This document shows, in pieces, positions 51,136 to 60,565 of a stretch of DNA of 64,000 nucleotides. The notes beneath the pieces were generated by a model. It searched no databases and was not told the DNA's origin. It saw only the letters and a list, made by a program, of their open reading frames with translations. Source of the DNA: an uncultured Flavobacteriaceae bacterium (GTDB lineage: Bacteria > Bacteroidota > Bacteroidia > Flavobacteriales > Flavobacteriaceae); assembly GCA_947497245.1 (NCBI GenBank), contig CANMFO010000006.1:62001-126000 (forward strand), in the 5' to 3' direction. A program made the position numbers and the translations under genes. Positions within the stretch are counted from its first letter, which is position 1; each line of letters starts with the position of its first letter.

Positions 51136-53152
51136 TTGCCCCATTTTTTGTCAAAACTACTTTTTCTGTCTCTTTTTCGACCACTTTTTTGTACAATTCT
51201 TTGACCAGGGGATATTCGGTCGCGGGGATCACGGCCTTGTTCATTTTTAAGTTCACCATCAGCTGGAGCATTTTTCCCTGTTGCACGATCTTGTATCGAA
51301 AGCTTCCATAATTATTGGGTAGGGCCAGACTGGTTTCCTCAGGGAGCGCCTCGACCTGGTACCCCTCGGGAATCGTAATGCTGATCATGTATCTTTCCTC
51401 CCACGGATAGGAAAAGTCGATGGGGTAATTCCGTTCTTCCAGGGAGAAGGGGTTTTCATCCATGGTATTGTGGAACAAGGGGGAAAAATACATTTTGTCC
51501 CCTACCTTACTGATCTGGTCCTCCATGGTAAATTCATAGCTTTCCATCACCGGTTTGCCCACCGTTTTGTCATTTTTGATATTATAGGCCGATATTTCCA
51601 TTCCGCTGTTCTTACTTTCCAGTTTCTCCAGATAGGAATCTTCCTGAATGCCCACATAGGAATTTCTGAATCCGTAAGCCTTGTAATCAGAATGTGTCCT
51701 TCTTAGTTTTCCGGTGATCATCCCGTCCGGATCCAACTGCATGTGGCAGATCGTATTTACCCTCGAGGTGTTTTCGGGCATCACCGAAACGGTGCTGATA
51801 CTTCCATCCTCTTTGATCAATTTGCCAAACCAGTTCAGGGCGTTCGTACGAAGCAGGTTGGGTTTGGTGAACTTGTTGGAAGCATCCAAAAGGATAAGTC
51901 CACCATCCAGGGAAACTGCACAGATCACGTAGTTGAACCCCTTTCTCGTTGGAAACAGGGGCACTCCGTGGTCCCTGGTGCTGATCAACACAGGATCGGC
52001 ATCAAGCCCGGCCTCCCGGAGCATCGCCGTCAGCATTAAATTGATGTCGGCCGTATTTCCCGACTTTTCATTGTACGCTGTTTTAACGCCCTTATCCGCA
52101 TAAAAGCCGTTATATCCATTCCAGTTCATGCGTTGTTGGACAAATTGAAAAATGGCCATCATTTTTTCCGGACCACCGGCCTTGCCCTGGACCAAAAGGG
52201 CCAGATCGTCCTTGAAGTATCTCGAGCTTTCCAACTGGCCCCCAAAGTTGTCGCTTTTATAGATGGTCTTGACCACTTTTTCCCAAGTGGTTGAGTAGTT
52301 TTCCAGAGTGGACCTCGGAAATTTCACAAATTGCAGCTCATAGTTCACCGCGGCCCTATAGTTGTCCATATCGTTCACGTAGGGCTCTTCCTTTAGGGCG
52401 GGCACTTCGCGCATGGTAAAGATGGTTTTGTTGATGGTGTAATCGATCGTGGAATTGTTGTACGATGTGCCAGTGACCTTGTTCCCGGAACGTTGCTTGG
52501 TCGTAAAGTTTATTTTCCCGCTTGTTTTGTCGTAGGTAGGGCTTAGGGGCAAATATCCCTTTGACGAAGGCTTAAAATTGAAGTACTCCGGCACGGCGAC
52601 TGAAACTTCCTGGTATTGTATAGGGATGTCGTATTGCAGTACAATCTCGTCCATAGACCAATAAAAAGGGGAATTGACGCGATACTGGTATTCTATGATA
52701 CTGCCTTCCTTTACATTCGGCATGGTAAATTTTTCCTCGTCGTAGTATTTGTTCAGCCCGGTCTTGAAGTGTCCGGATTTTTCCAATTTGTTCTTTTCGA
52801 CCTTTCCATCGACCAGATTATAGGTGAAGGCCTTGAGGCTTACCACATCTTCCCTATCGCGTCCGTCCTTGTACAAACGTTCGGAAACGGTCGCGTATTC
52901 AAACCCATCCTGGTTATAGATCTTGACACGTTCGTGCAGCTCGGTCACCAAACTAAAGCCCAAGCCCTGCCTATACTCATAAAAAAGCCTCATTTTCTTG
53001 TAGAGCACGGCGGCCGGGGCCGATGGGTCTCCTGGGTACGTCTCCTGGGCCAGCTCGGCTTGGGAAACTTTGCCGAATTTAACCTCTTGGGCGGAAGCAA
53101 CTGCAGACCATATTAGGAGGGCAGTGGCGAATATCATTGTAATGTGTTTCAT
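51101..53152 (-). CDS. DUF3857/transglutaminase-like protein with replaced catalytic residues
   Basis: 683 residues from ATG 53152 (MKHITMIFATALLIWSAVAS, signal peptide). A DUF3857 beta domain is followed by a transglutaminase-like fold in the middle (MMAIFQFVQQRMNWNGY, KSGNTADINLMLTAMLREAG) and a DUF2569-like beta C-terminus. Compared with the downstream paralogue, the catalytic Cys of GDCKG is Thr (GNTAD) and the His of GNHAIL is Tyr (FNYVICAV); the Asp is kept. It is probably a non-catalytic periplasmic protein. The paralogue lies 31 bp upstream in transcription order. Confidence 0.85.
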   Translation of the reverse strand: MKHITMIFATALLIWSAVASAQEVKFGKVSQAELAQETYPGDPSAPAAVLYKKMRLFYEYRQGLGFSLVTELHERVKIYNQDGFEYATVSERLYKDGRDREDVVSLKAFTYNLVDGKVEKNKLEKSGHFKTGLNKYYDEEKFTMPNVKEGSIIEYQYRVNSPFYWSMDEIVLQYDIPIQYQEVSVAVPEYFNFKPSSKGYLPLSPTYDKTSGKINFTTKQRSGNKVTGTSYNNSTIDYTINKTIFTMREVPALKEEPYVNDMDNYRAAVNYELQFVKFPRSTLENYSTTWEKVVKTIYKSDNFGGQLESSRYFKDDLALLVQGKAGGPEKMMAIFQFVQQRMNWNGYNGFYADKGVKTAYNEKSGNTADINLMLTAMLREAGLDADPVLISTRDHGVPLFPTRKGFNYVICAVSLDGGLILLDASNKFTKPNLLRTNALNWFGKLIKEDGSISTVSVMPENTSRVNTICHMQLDPDGMITGKLRRTHSDYKAYGFRNSYVGIQEDSYLEKLESKNSGMEISAYNIKNDKTVGKPVMESYEFTMEDQISKVGDKMYFSPLFHNTMDENPFSLEERNYPIDFSYPWEERYMISITIPEGYQVEALPEETSLALPNNYGSFRYKIVQQGKMLQLMVNLKMNKAVIPATEYPLVKELYKKVVEKETEKVVLTKNGANGDQDGTSGGR

Positions 53153-53183
53153 AATCAAGGGAATTAATGTGGTTTGGTGACAG

Positions 53184-55094
53184 TTATTTTCTGACAAGGA
53201 CAATTTGGGCATTATCGCCACTCGAGACCTTTTTTCTAAAGTTGCGATAGGTCGCGTACTTTTCTTTGGGATATACGCCTTCCTTTATCAAAAGGCCCCG
53301 GGTATAGGTAACCCTATTGTTAATTTCGTCGTATTGCAGGTTGGTCCGATAGCGTCCAAATTCATTTTCAATGGTGGCCGGGTCGGGCATGGCCTCCACA
53401 GTATACCCTTCAGGCAACTTTACGATAAATTCATCTTCATCAAAAAAACCCCTTTGTATTTCGAAGGGCTGTTTTCGGTTTCTGTATCTATCAGGGACAA
53501 AGGAGTTCTTGTTCAGGGCATTTATGGTAAACAGTATTCTGTTGCCGCTGATCGAAGCGTAGTTGGAGGCTTCAAAATCTACCTCTTCCGTAAAAACAAT
53601 GGAATCCCTATCGTTTACAAAGCCGTATTCCATGACGTTCAAATTGTTGATATTGCTCCAGTAGTTTTTATAGTGCTTCACCACATCGTCATCCGCTTGG
53701 TCCTCCAAATAGAAGCGATTGTCATATTGAACCCCCTTGGTGTCGATATTGACTTTTCCCGCAATGCCGCCGTCTGGGTCGAGTTGGCATTCCGCCTTTG
53801 TTTTTTGATAGTTGTCCTCGTTCAAATAAGCCACGGTCTTTATGATCTCCCCGCCATTTGGGGTTACCACCAAGGCTTTTCTGTCATCGGTGAAATCGCC
53901 CACAAACCCGAAGGGATGGGTTTGGGAAGTACAATCTATCCAGTAGTACTCATTGTTGTATGGAATGGCCAATATGGCATGGTTCCCTTGTCTTAAATCG
54001 GCAAAATCGGGATCAAAATCCACTTTTGCGTTTCCCGCCTGGATGACCGTATAGTATGCTTCGACCCCAACAACCTCCAACAGCGCTTTGGTGTAGTTCG
54101 AAAGCCCCTTGCAATCGCCATATTTTACCCGATCCACATCGATGGCGCTTATCGGTTGGAATCCGCCTATTCCTATCTGCACACTGATATACCGGGTATT
54201 GTCCTGCACATATTTATATACGATCTTGGCCTTCTCCAAATCATCGGAAACTCCACTGGTCAAATCCCTTATTTTGTTCTTGGTCCCTTGAGGAAGGTCC
54301 GTTCTTCCGTTCAGTAATTTGTCGTCGATCCACTGCCCAAGGTCCTTCCAATCGTTGACCGCCGCATCATGGCCCTTAAAATGAAAATTGGGCAAACGGA
54401 CCGAAATATGTGGGGCGATCTTCGCAAAACTTGGACTAAGGCTTTCATTCTTAATCGCCGGAATCTGTTCTGCCGTATACGTCAAACGCCCGGGGCTTTC
54501 TGATTTTGATACATTTATATCGGATAAATTGAATTCTTTTACCACAGGTTTCAAGGCCTCCCCGGTATGGGAAATACTGTACTTGCCCTTCTCCAGACTC
54601 ACCAAGTAGTTCGATAAAAAGTACCACGGGGGCAAGGCCCCGGTATCCGAACTCTCCACCTCGTAAACAAACTCCATGGTATAAGGATATTGGGTAGGGG
54701 TGTACCGGTGCTGGAGCAAGCGATCATCCAGATAGAGCGAAAACCCGTCCACGGCACTCACATCTTGAAAATCTTTCTTCTTGATGTGCATTATTTCCTT
54801 GCCCGTTTTGTCGTAGACGTAGGCTTCTATCTTTTTTATTTTTTTCTCCTTGTCATATGAGACATAGGTGCGGGCATGCTTGTTGCCCAACTTGTTCAGG
54901 ACGGTTACCGCCCTCCTCACCGTGTAGGTCATTTTCCTTGTCGAGCTAATATGAATGTCCATTTGGGCCAACCGTACAACGGCATTTGCATTCTCAACAA
55001 GGCCTTTATCCAATAGATGGATTTGGTAATTATTTTTCTGTGCCTGGGAAACTGTTGTACAAAGTAGGGCGCACAACAAAAAAAGAATACGCAT
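53184..55094 (-). CDS. DUF3857/transglutaminase-family protein, catalytic residues intact
   Basis: 636 residues from ATG 55094 (MRILFLLCALLCTTVSQAQ, signal peptide). An N-terminal DUF3857 domain (about 25-240) precedes the transglutaminase core with YGDCKGLSNYTKALLEVVGV (Cys), RQGNHAILAIP (His) and YWIDCTS (Asp), a full Cys-His-Asp triad. A beta-rich C-terminal domain follows. The family occurs in pairs in Bacteroidota, presumably acting in the periplasm on peptides or proteins; the substrate is unknown. Confidence 0.88.
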   Translation of the reverse strand: MRILFLLCALLCTTVSQAQKNNYQIHLLDKGLVENANAVVRLAQMDIHISSTRKMTYTVRRAVTVLNKLGNKHARTYVSYDKEKKIKKIEAYVYDKTGKEIMHIKKKDFQDVSAVDGFSLYLDDRLLQHRYTPTQYPYTMEFVYEVESSDTGALPPWYFLSNYLVSLEKGKYSISHTGEALKPVVKEFNLSDINVSKSESPGRLTYTAEQIPAIKNESLSPSFAKIAPHISVRLPNFHFKGHDAAVNDWKDLGQWIDDKLLNGRTDLPQGTKNKIRDLTSGVSDDLEKAKIVYKYVQDNTRYISVQIGIGGFQPISAIDVDRVKYGDCKGLSNYTKALLEVVGVEAYYTVIQAGNAKVDFDPDFADLRQGNHAILAIPYNNEYYWIDCTSQTHPFGFVGDFTDDRKALVVTPNGGEIIKTVAYLNEDNYQKTKAECQLDPDGGIAGKVNIDTKGVQYDNRFYLEDQADDDVVKHYKNYWSNINNLNVMEYGFVNDRDSIVFTEEVDFEASNYASISGNRILFTINALNKNSFVPDRYRNRKQPFEIQRGFFDEDEFIVKLPEGYTVEAMPDPATIENEFGRYRTNLQYDEINNRVTYTRGLLIKEGVYPKEKYATYRNFRKKVSSGDNAQIVLVRK

Positions 55095-55171
55095 TGGGTA
55101 AGGTTTGGTTCGTAAGATCACAACGGTTATTTCCTACATTTCTTACACAAAAATAGAAAAAATCCCAAAAT

Positions 55172-55624
55172 CTACTCCTTATTTTTAGTATCTACGATAA
55201 TCGTCACCGGACCATCGTTCAAAAGCGCGACCTTCATATCGGCCCCAAAAATTCCCGCTCCCACCCGTTTTCCCAAGTCGGTCTGCAATTGTTGCAAAAA
55301 CCGTTCATAGATCGGGACCGCGATCTCCGGTTTTGCCGCTTTGATATAGGAAGGCCGGTTTCCTTTCTTAACGGCCGCGTGCAAAGTAAACTGACTGACC
55401 ACCAGGGCGTCACCGGCCACTTCGGACAGGGACATGTTCATTACCCCGTCCGGGTCGTTAAAAATGCGAAGGTTGACGATCTTCCGCGAAAGCCATTCGA
55501 TATCCTCTTGTCCATCTTCGGATTCGATGCCCAACAGGATCAGCAGTCCGATGTTAATTTCGGAAACAACCTTTCCCGAGACCGAGACACTTGCTTTGGA
55601 AACTCTTTGTATTACCGCTCTCAT
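55172..55624 (-). CDS. dtd: D-aminoacyl-tRNA deacylase
   Basis: It removes D-amino acids (and Gly from tRNA-Ala) from mischarged tRNA. 150 residues from ATG 55624 (MRAVIQRVSKASVSVSGK). The hallmark motifs are ALVVSQFTLHAAVKKGNRPS (SQFTL) and ALLNDGPVTIIVDTK (the cross-subunit Gly-Pro motif in the form DGPVT). It starts 47 bp after the rsgA stop, same strand. Confidence 0.96.
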   Translation of the reverse strand: MRAVIQRVSKASVSVSGKVVSEINIGLLILLGIESEDGQEDIEWLSRKIVNLRIFNDPDGVMNMSLSEVAGDALVVSQFTLHAAVKKGNRPSYIKAAKPEIAVPIYERFLQQLQTDLGKRVGAGIFGADMKVALLNDGPVTIIVDTKNKE

Positions 55625-55671
55625 AAACACTTTGCCAACTGTCCGCACTGGCCGATCGAATACAGGACATT

Positions 55672-56628
55672 TCAGTTTTTCTTGTTATCATATAGGTCGG
55701 TCCTATAGCTTTCGTCCTCCCCGTTTATCATCTGTACATAGCTTCTATAGCGGCTCCAGGCCACCTCATCGTTTTCCAGTGCCTTCTTGATGGCGCATTG
55801 GGGTTCATCGAGATGGAGGCAATTGTTGAATTTGCAATGGCCCTTCAATCTAAAAAACTCCGGGAAGTAATCCCCGATTTCCTCCTTTTCCATATCAACA
55901 ATTCCAAATCCTTTGATACCCGGGGTATCTATGATCCTGGCCCCAAAACCCAGGTCGTACATTTCTGCGAAAGTGGTCGTATGCTGCCCCTGCAGGTGCT
56001 GGTTCGATATTTCGGCAGTTTTCAGTGCCAATTTGGGCTCCAGGAAATTGATCAGAGTGGATTTTCCGACCCCGGAGTGGCCCGAGAACATACTGGTCTT
56101 GTCCTTCATCAATTCGCGCACCTGCCCCACATTCTTACCCGTTAATGCGCAAACCCCAATACAGGTATATCCAATATTTCTGTACAGGGCGGCCAAAAAT
56201 TTCACTTCCGCCAGTTGCTCCCTGTCATAGGTGTCCAATTTATTGAAAAGCAGGACCACCGGGATATCGTAAGCCTCCGCCGTTGCCAAAAACCGATCTA
56301 TAAAAATGGTGTAGGTGGTCGGGTTGTTCAAGGTCACCATCAAAAAAACCTGATCCAAGTTGGCAGCAATGATATGGGTTTGTTTGGAAAGGTTCACAGA
56401 TTTGCGAATGATATAGTTCTTGCGATCGGCAATCTCCGAAATGGTGCCCACCGTATCGTCGCCCAACTGTTCCAGCTCAAATTCAACCACATCGCCCACG
56501 GCGATCGGATTGGTGCTCTTGATGCCCTGGATTCGAAACTTTCCTTTGATACGGCATTCGTAAAAATCCCCTTCATCGGTCTTTACCGTGTACCAACTTC
56601 CCGTAGATTTGTATACGGCTCCTTTCAT
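55672..56628 (-). CDS. rsgA: Ribosome small subunit GTPase RsgA
   Basis: A circularly permuted GTPase acting late in 30S maturation. 318 residues from ATG 56628 (MKGAVYKSTGSWYTVKTDEG); an earlier in-frame start adds 62 residues without family similarity. It has an N-terminal OB fold, then G4 LLFNKLDTYD, G1 SGHSGVGKSTLINFLEP and G3 RIIDTPGIKGFG, in permuted order. The C-terminal zinc site CKFNNCLHLDEPQC follows. Confidence 0.95.
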   Translation of the reverse strand: MKGAVYKSTGSWYTVKTDEGDFYECRIKGKFRIQGIKSTNPIAVGDVVEFELEQLGDDTVGTISEIADRKNYIIRKSVNLSKQTHIIAANLDQVFLMVTLNNPTTYTIFIDRFLATAEAYDIPVVLLFNKLDTYDREQLAEVKFLAALYRNIGYTCIGVCALTGKNVGQVRELMKDKTSMFSGHSGVGKSTLINFLEPKLALKTAEISNQHLQGQHTTTFAEMYDLGFGARIIDTPGIKGFGIVDMEKEEIGDYFPEFFRLKGHCKFNNCLHLDEPQCAIKKALENDEVAWSRYRSYVQMINGEDESYRTDLYDNKKN

Positions 56629-56841
56629 GGGGTATCGCTTGTTCTGATATCCCTGCAAAATAACGCTTTTTTGATCGAACCGCATAGGATCGTTTTCTCC
56701 GAAAGGGAAATACCTGCCCCATCGCGTTCGGTACCCGAACAAAATATTAAGATTTAGGCCTTCCGGCCACCGAAATTGAAAAATTGCACCTAACTTGGAA
56801 CGGCTTAACCGCATTTCATCTTAACCCTTAAACTTTAGAAT

Positions 56842-57285
56842 ATGAAAAAAGTTCTATGCATTGCCAGCCTTATTTTGATCGCCATTGTGGACGCCAACGC
56901 CCAGCAGTACAAAATCATCACCAGTGTGGAATCGATCGTGCCCGGTGGAATAGGCCGTTCCCGGCTCGTCGATGGAAAGGAGGACAAAGATTTCAAAGAA
57001 TTCACGTCAGAACAGACCGCGGAGGACAATACGAGAAACAAATCGAAAAGGGGGGAAATTCGGGTGAAGAACTTCGAGGAGACCAAATTGTTGAATTTCT
57101 ACAACATCGCTGGCATACGTTTTCAAAACATCGCGGCGAACGACGCGGTCGTCTCTTCCAAGCTGACCGCCATGGCCACTGAAGGATGGGAGCTGGTCTT
57201 TGTTACCAGTGCCGTGGAAGCTGATTCGGGTGAAGGCGACGGGCAGGGCATATTCATTACCCGCTACATTTTCAAGAGAGACTAA
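56842..57285 (+). CDS. Small secreted protein of unknown function
   Basis: A 147-residue protein with a signal peptide (MKKVLCIASLILIAIVDANA). The mature part contains a charged stretch, then IAANDAVVSSKLTAMATEGW and ELVFVTSAVEADSGEGDGQG and ends FITRYIFKRD, an alternation reminiscent of small DUF4177-type domains (a helix followed by GWEL). No enzyme motif is visible. It is divergent from rsgA and convergent with the DAHP synthase gene. Confidence 0.7.
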   Translation: MKKVLCIASLILIAIVDANAQQYKIITSVESIVPGGIGRSRLVDGKEDKDFKEFTSEQTAEDNTRNKSKRGEIRVKNFEETKLLNFYNIAGIRFQNIAANDAVVSSKLTAMATEGWELVFVTSAVEADSGEGDGQGIFITRYIFKRD

Positions 57286-57418
57286 AAAGTAAGGGCCAGC
57301 TGCCAATATCGTACTCCGTCATGGGGTGGGGCAAAGCAATCTGTTGGGAGTTCCAAACAGATTGCTTCCACGCCTGCCAAATAGCGAGCCTCTTGCGCAG
57401 CCCTATTTCATTTGCCGA

Positions 57419-58501
57419 TCAAGACTTGATGATCTTCTCTTGATGGTTGATCGATTCTTGGTGGATGGCCTTGAACATTCGCAGGACAAATTCCTCGCTC
57501 AAGCCCTTACTTTCCCCTTCCAAGATCATCTTTCCAAGAATTTCATTCCACCGATTGCTCTGTAAGACGGCCACGTTCCTTTGTTTCTTTATGACCCCTA
57601 TACCGTCCGAAACCTTCATTCGCTTGCCCAGGGTCTCGATCAACTGGTGGTCAAAAATATCGATCTGCGCCCTTAGATTGCTCAATTTACTGTTGTATTC
57701 GGCCTCGGCGTCCGTTTCTTTGCGAATCTTCAAATCTTTCATGATCTGCACCAAGCTTTCCGGCGTGACCTGTTGGGCCGCATCGCTCCAGGCATTGTCC
57801 GGATCGTGATGGGTCTCGATCATCAATCCATCAAAATTCAGGTCCAGTGCCGTTTGGGACACATCAAAAATCATATCCCTCTTTCCCGTGATGTGCGATG
57901 GGTCGTTGATGATCGGCAGATCCGGAAACTTGGTCTGTAGTTCAATGGCCAACTGCCATTCCGGGATATTCCTGTATTTTGTTTTTTCATAGGTGGAAAA
58001 CCCCCGGTGAATGACCCCTAATTTTTTGATATCGGCCTTGTGCAAACGCTCAACGGCACCCAACCATAGGGCAAGGTCGGGGTTTACAGGGTTTTTGATC
58101 AATACGATCTTGTCGGTACCCTCCAGGGCATCCGCAATCTCTTGTACAATAAATGGACTCACCGTAGATCGTGCACCGACCCACAACAGGTCGATATCAT
58201 GTTCCAGGGCCAGTTCCACATGGGCGCGGTTCGCTACTTCGGTGGCTGTTTTCAAACCAGTCTCCTCCTTCACTTTCTGCAGCCATTTCAGGCCAATTGC
58301 CCCAACGCCCTCGAACATGCCCGGACGGGTACGCGGCTTCCAAATACCGGCACGGTAGTAGTTTACATCGGTGTCCTTCAAATCCTTTGCGATCCGCAGC
58401 ACCTGCTCTTCGGTTTCGGCACTACAGGGGCCTGCGATCACCAAGGGGTGGCCCAAATCCATATCGTTCAACCACGTTCTCAACTCTTTTGTATTCTCCA
58501 T
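57419..58501 (-). CDS. Bifunctional DAHP synthase/chorismate mutase
   Basis: 360 residues. Residues 1-265 are a class Iβ DAHP synthase (PLVIAGPCSAETEEQVLRIA, GIWKPRTRPGMFEGVG, LIKNPVNPDLALWLGA, IINDPSHITGKRDM). Residues about 270-360 are an AroQ-type chorismate mutase (SNLRAQIDIFDHQLIETLGK). The fusion joins the first step of the shikimate pathway to the branch leading to Phe/Tyr. It is the last gene of the attenuator-controlled operon, 11 bp after tyrA. Confidence 0.95.
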   Translation of the reverse strand: MENTKELRTWLNDMDLGHPLVIAGPCSAETEEQVLRIAKDLKDTDVNYYRAGIWKPRTRPGMFEGVGAIGLKWLQKVKEETGLKTATEVANRAHVELALEHDIDLLWVGARSTVSPFIVQEIADALEGTDKIVLIKNPVNPDLALWLGAVERLHKADIKKLGVIHRGFSTYEKTKYRNIPEWQLAIELQTKFPDLPIINDPSHITGKRDMIFDVSQTALDLNFDGLMIETHHDPDNAWSDAAQQVTPESLVQIMKDLKIRKETDAEAEYNSKLSNLRAQIDIFDHQLIETLGKRMKVSDGIGVIKKQRNVAVLQSNRWNEILGKMILEGESKGLSEEFVLRMFKAIHQESINHQEKIIKS

Positions 58502-58512
58502 TACTTTGTCAT

Positions 58513-59373
58513 TTATTTTTTGTTCAATGGTATTCCGTTTAATATTTCCTTTATTTTATTGGTATCGTTCATCTCGTTGTAAATGCCCTTATAGTCCCCT
58601 TTTAGGAGCAATTCCTTAAATTCCTGAAGGTTTTGGATGTACTCCTCCAGGGTCTCCACCACATTGTCTTTATTCTGTTCAAAGATGGGCGTCCACATGG
58701 CCGGGGAACTTTTGGCCAAGCGCACCGTACTTTCAAACCCACTGCCCGCCATATCAAAAATATCCCGTTCGTTCTTCTCTTTCTCGATAACCGTCTTTCC
58801 CAACATAAAAGAACTGATATGTGATAGGTGCGAAACGTAGGCAATATGTTTGTCATGGGCCTCCGGGTTCATGTACCGGATGCGCATCCCGATTTGCCGA
58901 AAAAGTTCAAGGGCCCTTTCCTGCAATTTGAAGGCGGTCTTCTCCACTTCGCATATGATGTTCGTCTTTCCCTTGAAGAGGCCTTCAACGGCCGCGGACG
59001 GACCGGAAAATTCGGTTCCGGCAATGGGGTGGCAGGCCAAGAAATTCCGTCTTTTGGGATGTCCCTCCAACACCTTGCAAATTGAACCTTTGGTAGATCC
59101 CGCATCAAAGACGACCACATCGTCGTCCACTGCATCCAATATCTTCGGAAGCTGCACTACCATGGCATCCACGGGGATGCCCACAATGACCACATCGGCC
59201 AGGTGAAGTTCCGAATAACCCGATTTCACATCAATGATATCCAAGGCCAGAGCCTCGTCCAAATGCGATTCGTTGTTGTCGATTCCGTAGATCCTTGTGT
59301 CAGGACGCAGCCGTTTCAGGTCCTTTGCAAAGGAGCCACCGATCAAACCGATACCGATAATGAATGTGTTCAT
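58513..59373 (-). CDS. tyrA: Prephenate dehydrogenase
   Basis: It oxidatively decarboxylates prephenate to 4-hydroxyphenylpyruvate for Tyr. 286 residues. The NAD fold is MNTFIIGIGLIGGSFAKDLK. The catalytic His is in NFLACHPIAGTEFSGP. The C-terminal helical dimerisation domain carries AYVSHLSHISSFMLG. There is no fused chorismate mutase. The third gene of the Phe/Tyr operon. Confidence 0.95.
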   Translation of the reverse strand: MNTFIIGIGLIGGSFAKDLKRLRPDTRIYGIDNNESHLDEALALDIIDVKSGYSELHLADVVIVGIPVDAMVVQLPKILDAVDDDVVVFDAGSTKGSICKVLEGHPKRRNFLACHPIAGTEFSGPSAAVEGLFKGKTNIICEVEKTAFKLQERALELFRQIGMRIRYMNPEAHDKHIAYVSHLSHISSFMLGKTVIEKEKNERDIFDMAGSGFESTVRLAKSSPAMWTPIFEQNKDNVVETLEEYIQNLQEFKELLLKGDYKGIYNEMNDTNKIKEILNGIPLNKK

Positions 59374-59419
59374 CTTGTTTGCGTACTAGATCTTTTCTTT
59401 TTTTTCTATTTGGGGCCTC

Positions 59420-60565
59420 CTAAAATCTTGCTATCGCCTCTCTTATTTTCGTTTCTGGCACACAGAGCGAAAACCGAACGTACCCCTCCCCATTGCTCCC
59501 GAATATCGTTCCGGGAGTTATGAAAATGTTCTTATCGTATAAAATACCATCTATAAACTTTTCGGACGATGGGCTCCCTTCGGGCAATTTGGCCCATACG
59601 AACAATCCAACCGCTTGGGTGTCATAGACACAGTTGAGCCTATCGGCCAATTGAAACATTTGGTTCCTACGGGAGGTATATACCCTGTTTAGGCTATCGA
59701 ACCAATCCCGGTCGCTTTTTAAGGCAGCTATGGCCCCCTTTTGGATACCATAGAACATCCCTGAATCCATATTGCTCTTCACCTTCAAAACGGCAGCGAT
59801 ATGATCGGCGCTTCCCACAACGGTCCCCACGCGCCATCCGGCCATATTAAAGGTCTTGCTCAACGAGTTCAGTTCCAGGGCCACCTCTTTGGCACCGGAA
59901 ACGGACAGTATGCTCATTGGCGAATCGTTCAAGACAAAACTATAGGGATTATCATTGACCACCAGTATATCATTCCGTTTGGCAAAGGCCACTAGCTTTC
60001 CAAACCGGTCTTGGTCCGCGGTCGCTCCCGTGGGCATGTGTGGATAACCGACCCACATCACCTTGACAGTGGACAAATCCTGTCGCCCCAGTTCGTCCAG
60101 ATCGGGAAACCAGTCATTTTCTTCCCTAAGGTCGTAGTATCTCGGCACGGCCCCTACCATTTTAGTTACCGAAGAATAGGTGGGATAGCCCGGATTTGGG
60201 ATAAGCACCTCATCGCCCTCGTTCAAAAAAGCCATGCTAATGTGCATAATACCTTCCTTGGAGCCCATTAAGGGCAAAATTTCGTTTGCGGGGTCCACGG
60301 CCACACCGTATTGGTCCTTGTAAAAGCCGGCAAAAGCCTCCCGCAGTTCGGGCAAGCCCTGGTAGCTCTGATATTGATGGGCACCCGGGTCGAAAACGGC
60401 GGCTTGTATGGCATTGATCACCGTATCGGATGGGGCCAGATCGGGACTTCCGATGCCCATGTTGATAACGGGGCGACCTTCGGCCATCAAACCACGTACC
60501 TCCCTCAATTTCCTTGAGAAGTAATACTCCGAAACGGTATGCAATCGATCAGCGGTACGTATCAT
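59420..60565 (-). CDS. Class I PLP-dependent aminotransferase
   Basis: 381 residues, fold type I. The PLP lysine is in NSLSKTFNMAGWRVG near 230, NDNPYSFVLN carries the Asn/Tyr contacts and RFSLCVPETKIREA holds the C-terminal substrate Arg. In this operon it most likely makes Phe and Tyr from phenylpyruvate and 4-hydroxyphenylpyruvate. Sequence alone does not separate it from LL-diaminopimelate-type or aspartate aminotransferases. The start overlaps the prephenate dehydratase stop by 4 bp. Confidence 0.88.
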   Translation of the reverse strand: MIRTADRLHTVSEYYFSRKLREVRGLMAEGRPVINMGIGSPDLAPSDTVINAIQAAVFDPGAHQYQSYQGLPELREAFAGFYKDQYGVAVDPANEILPLMGSKEGIMHISMAFLNEGDEVLIPNPGYPTYSSVTKMVGAVPRYYDLREENDWFPDLDELGRQDLSTVKVMWVGYPHMPTGATADQDRFGKLVAFAKRNDILVVNDNPYSFVLNDSPMSILSVSGAKEVALELNSLSKTFNMAGWRVGTVVGSADHIAAVLKVKSNMDSGMFYGIQKGAIAALKSDRDWFDSLNRVYTSRRNQMFQLADRLNCVYDTQAVGLFVWAKLPEGSPSSEKFIDGILYDKNIFITPGTIFGSNGEGYVRFSLCVPETKIREAIARF

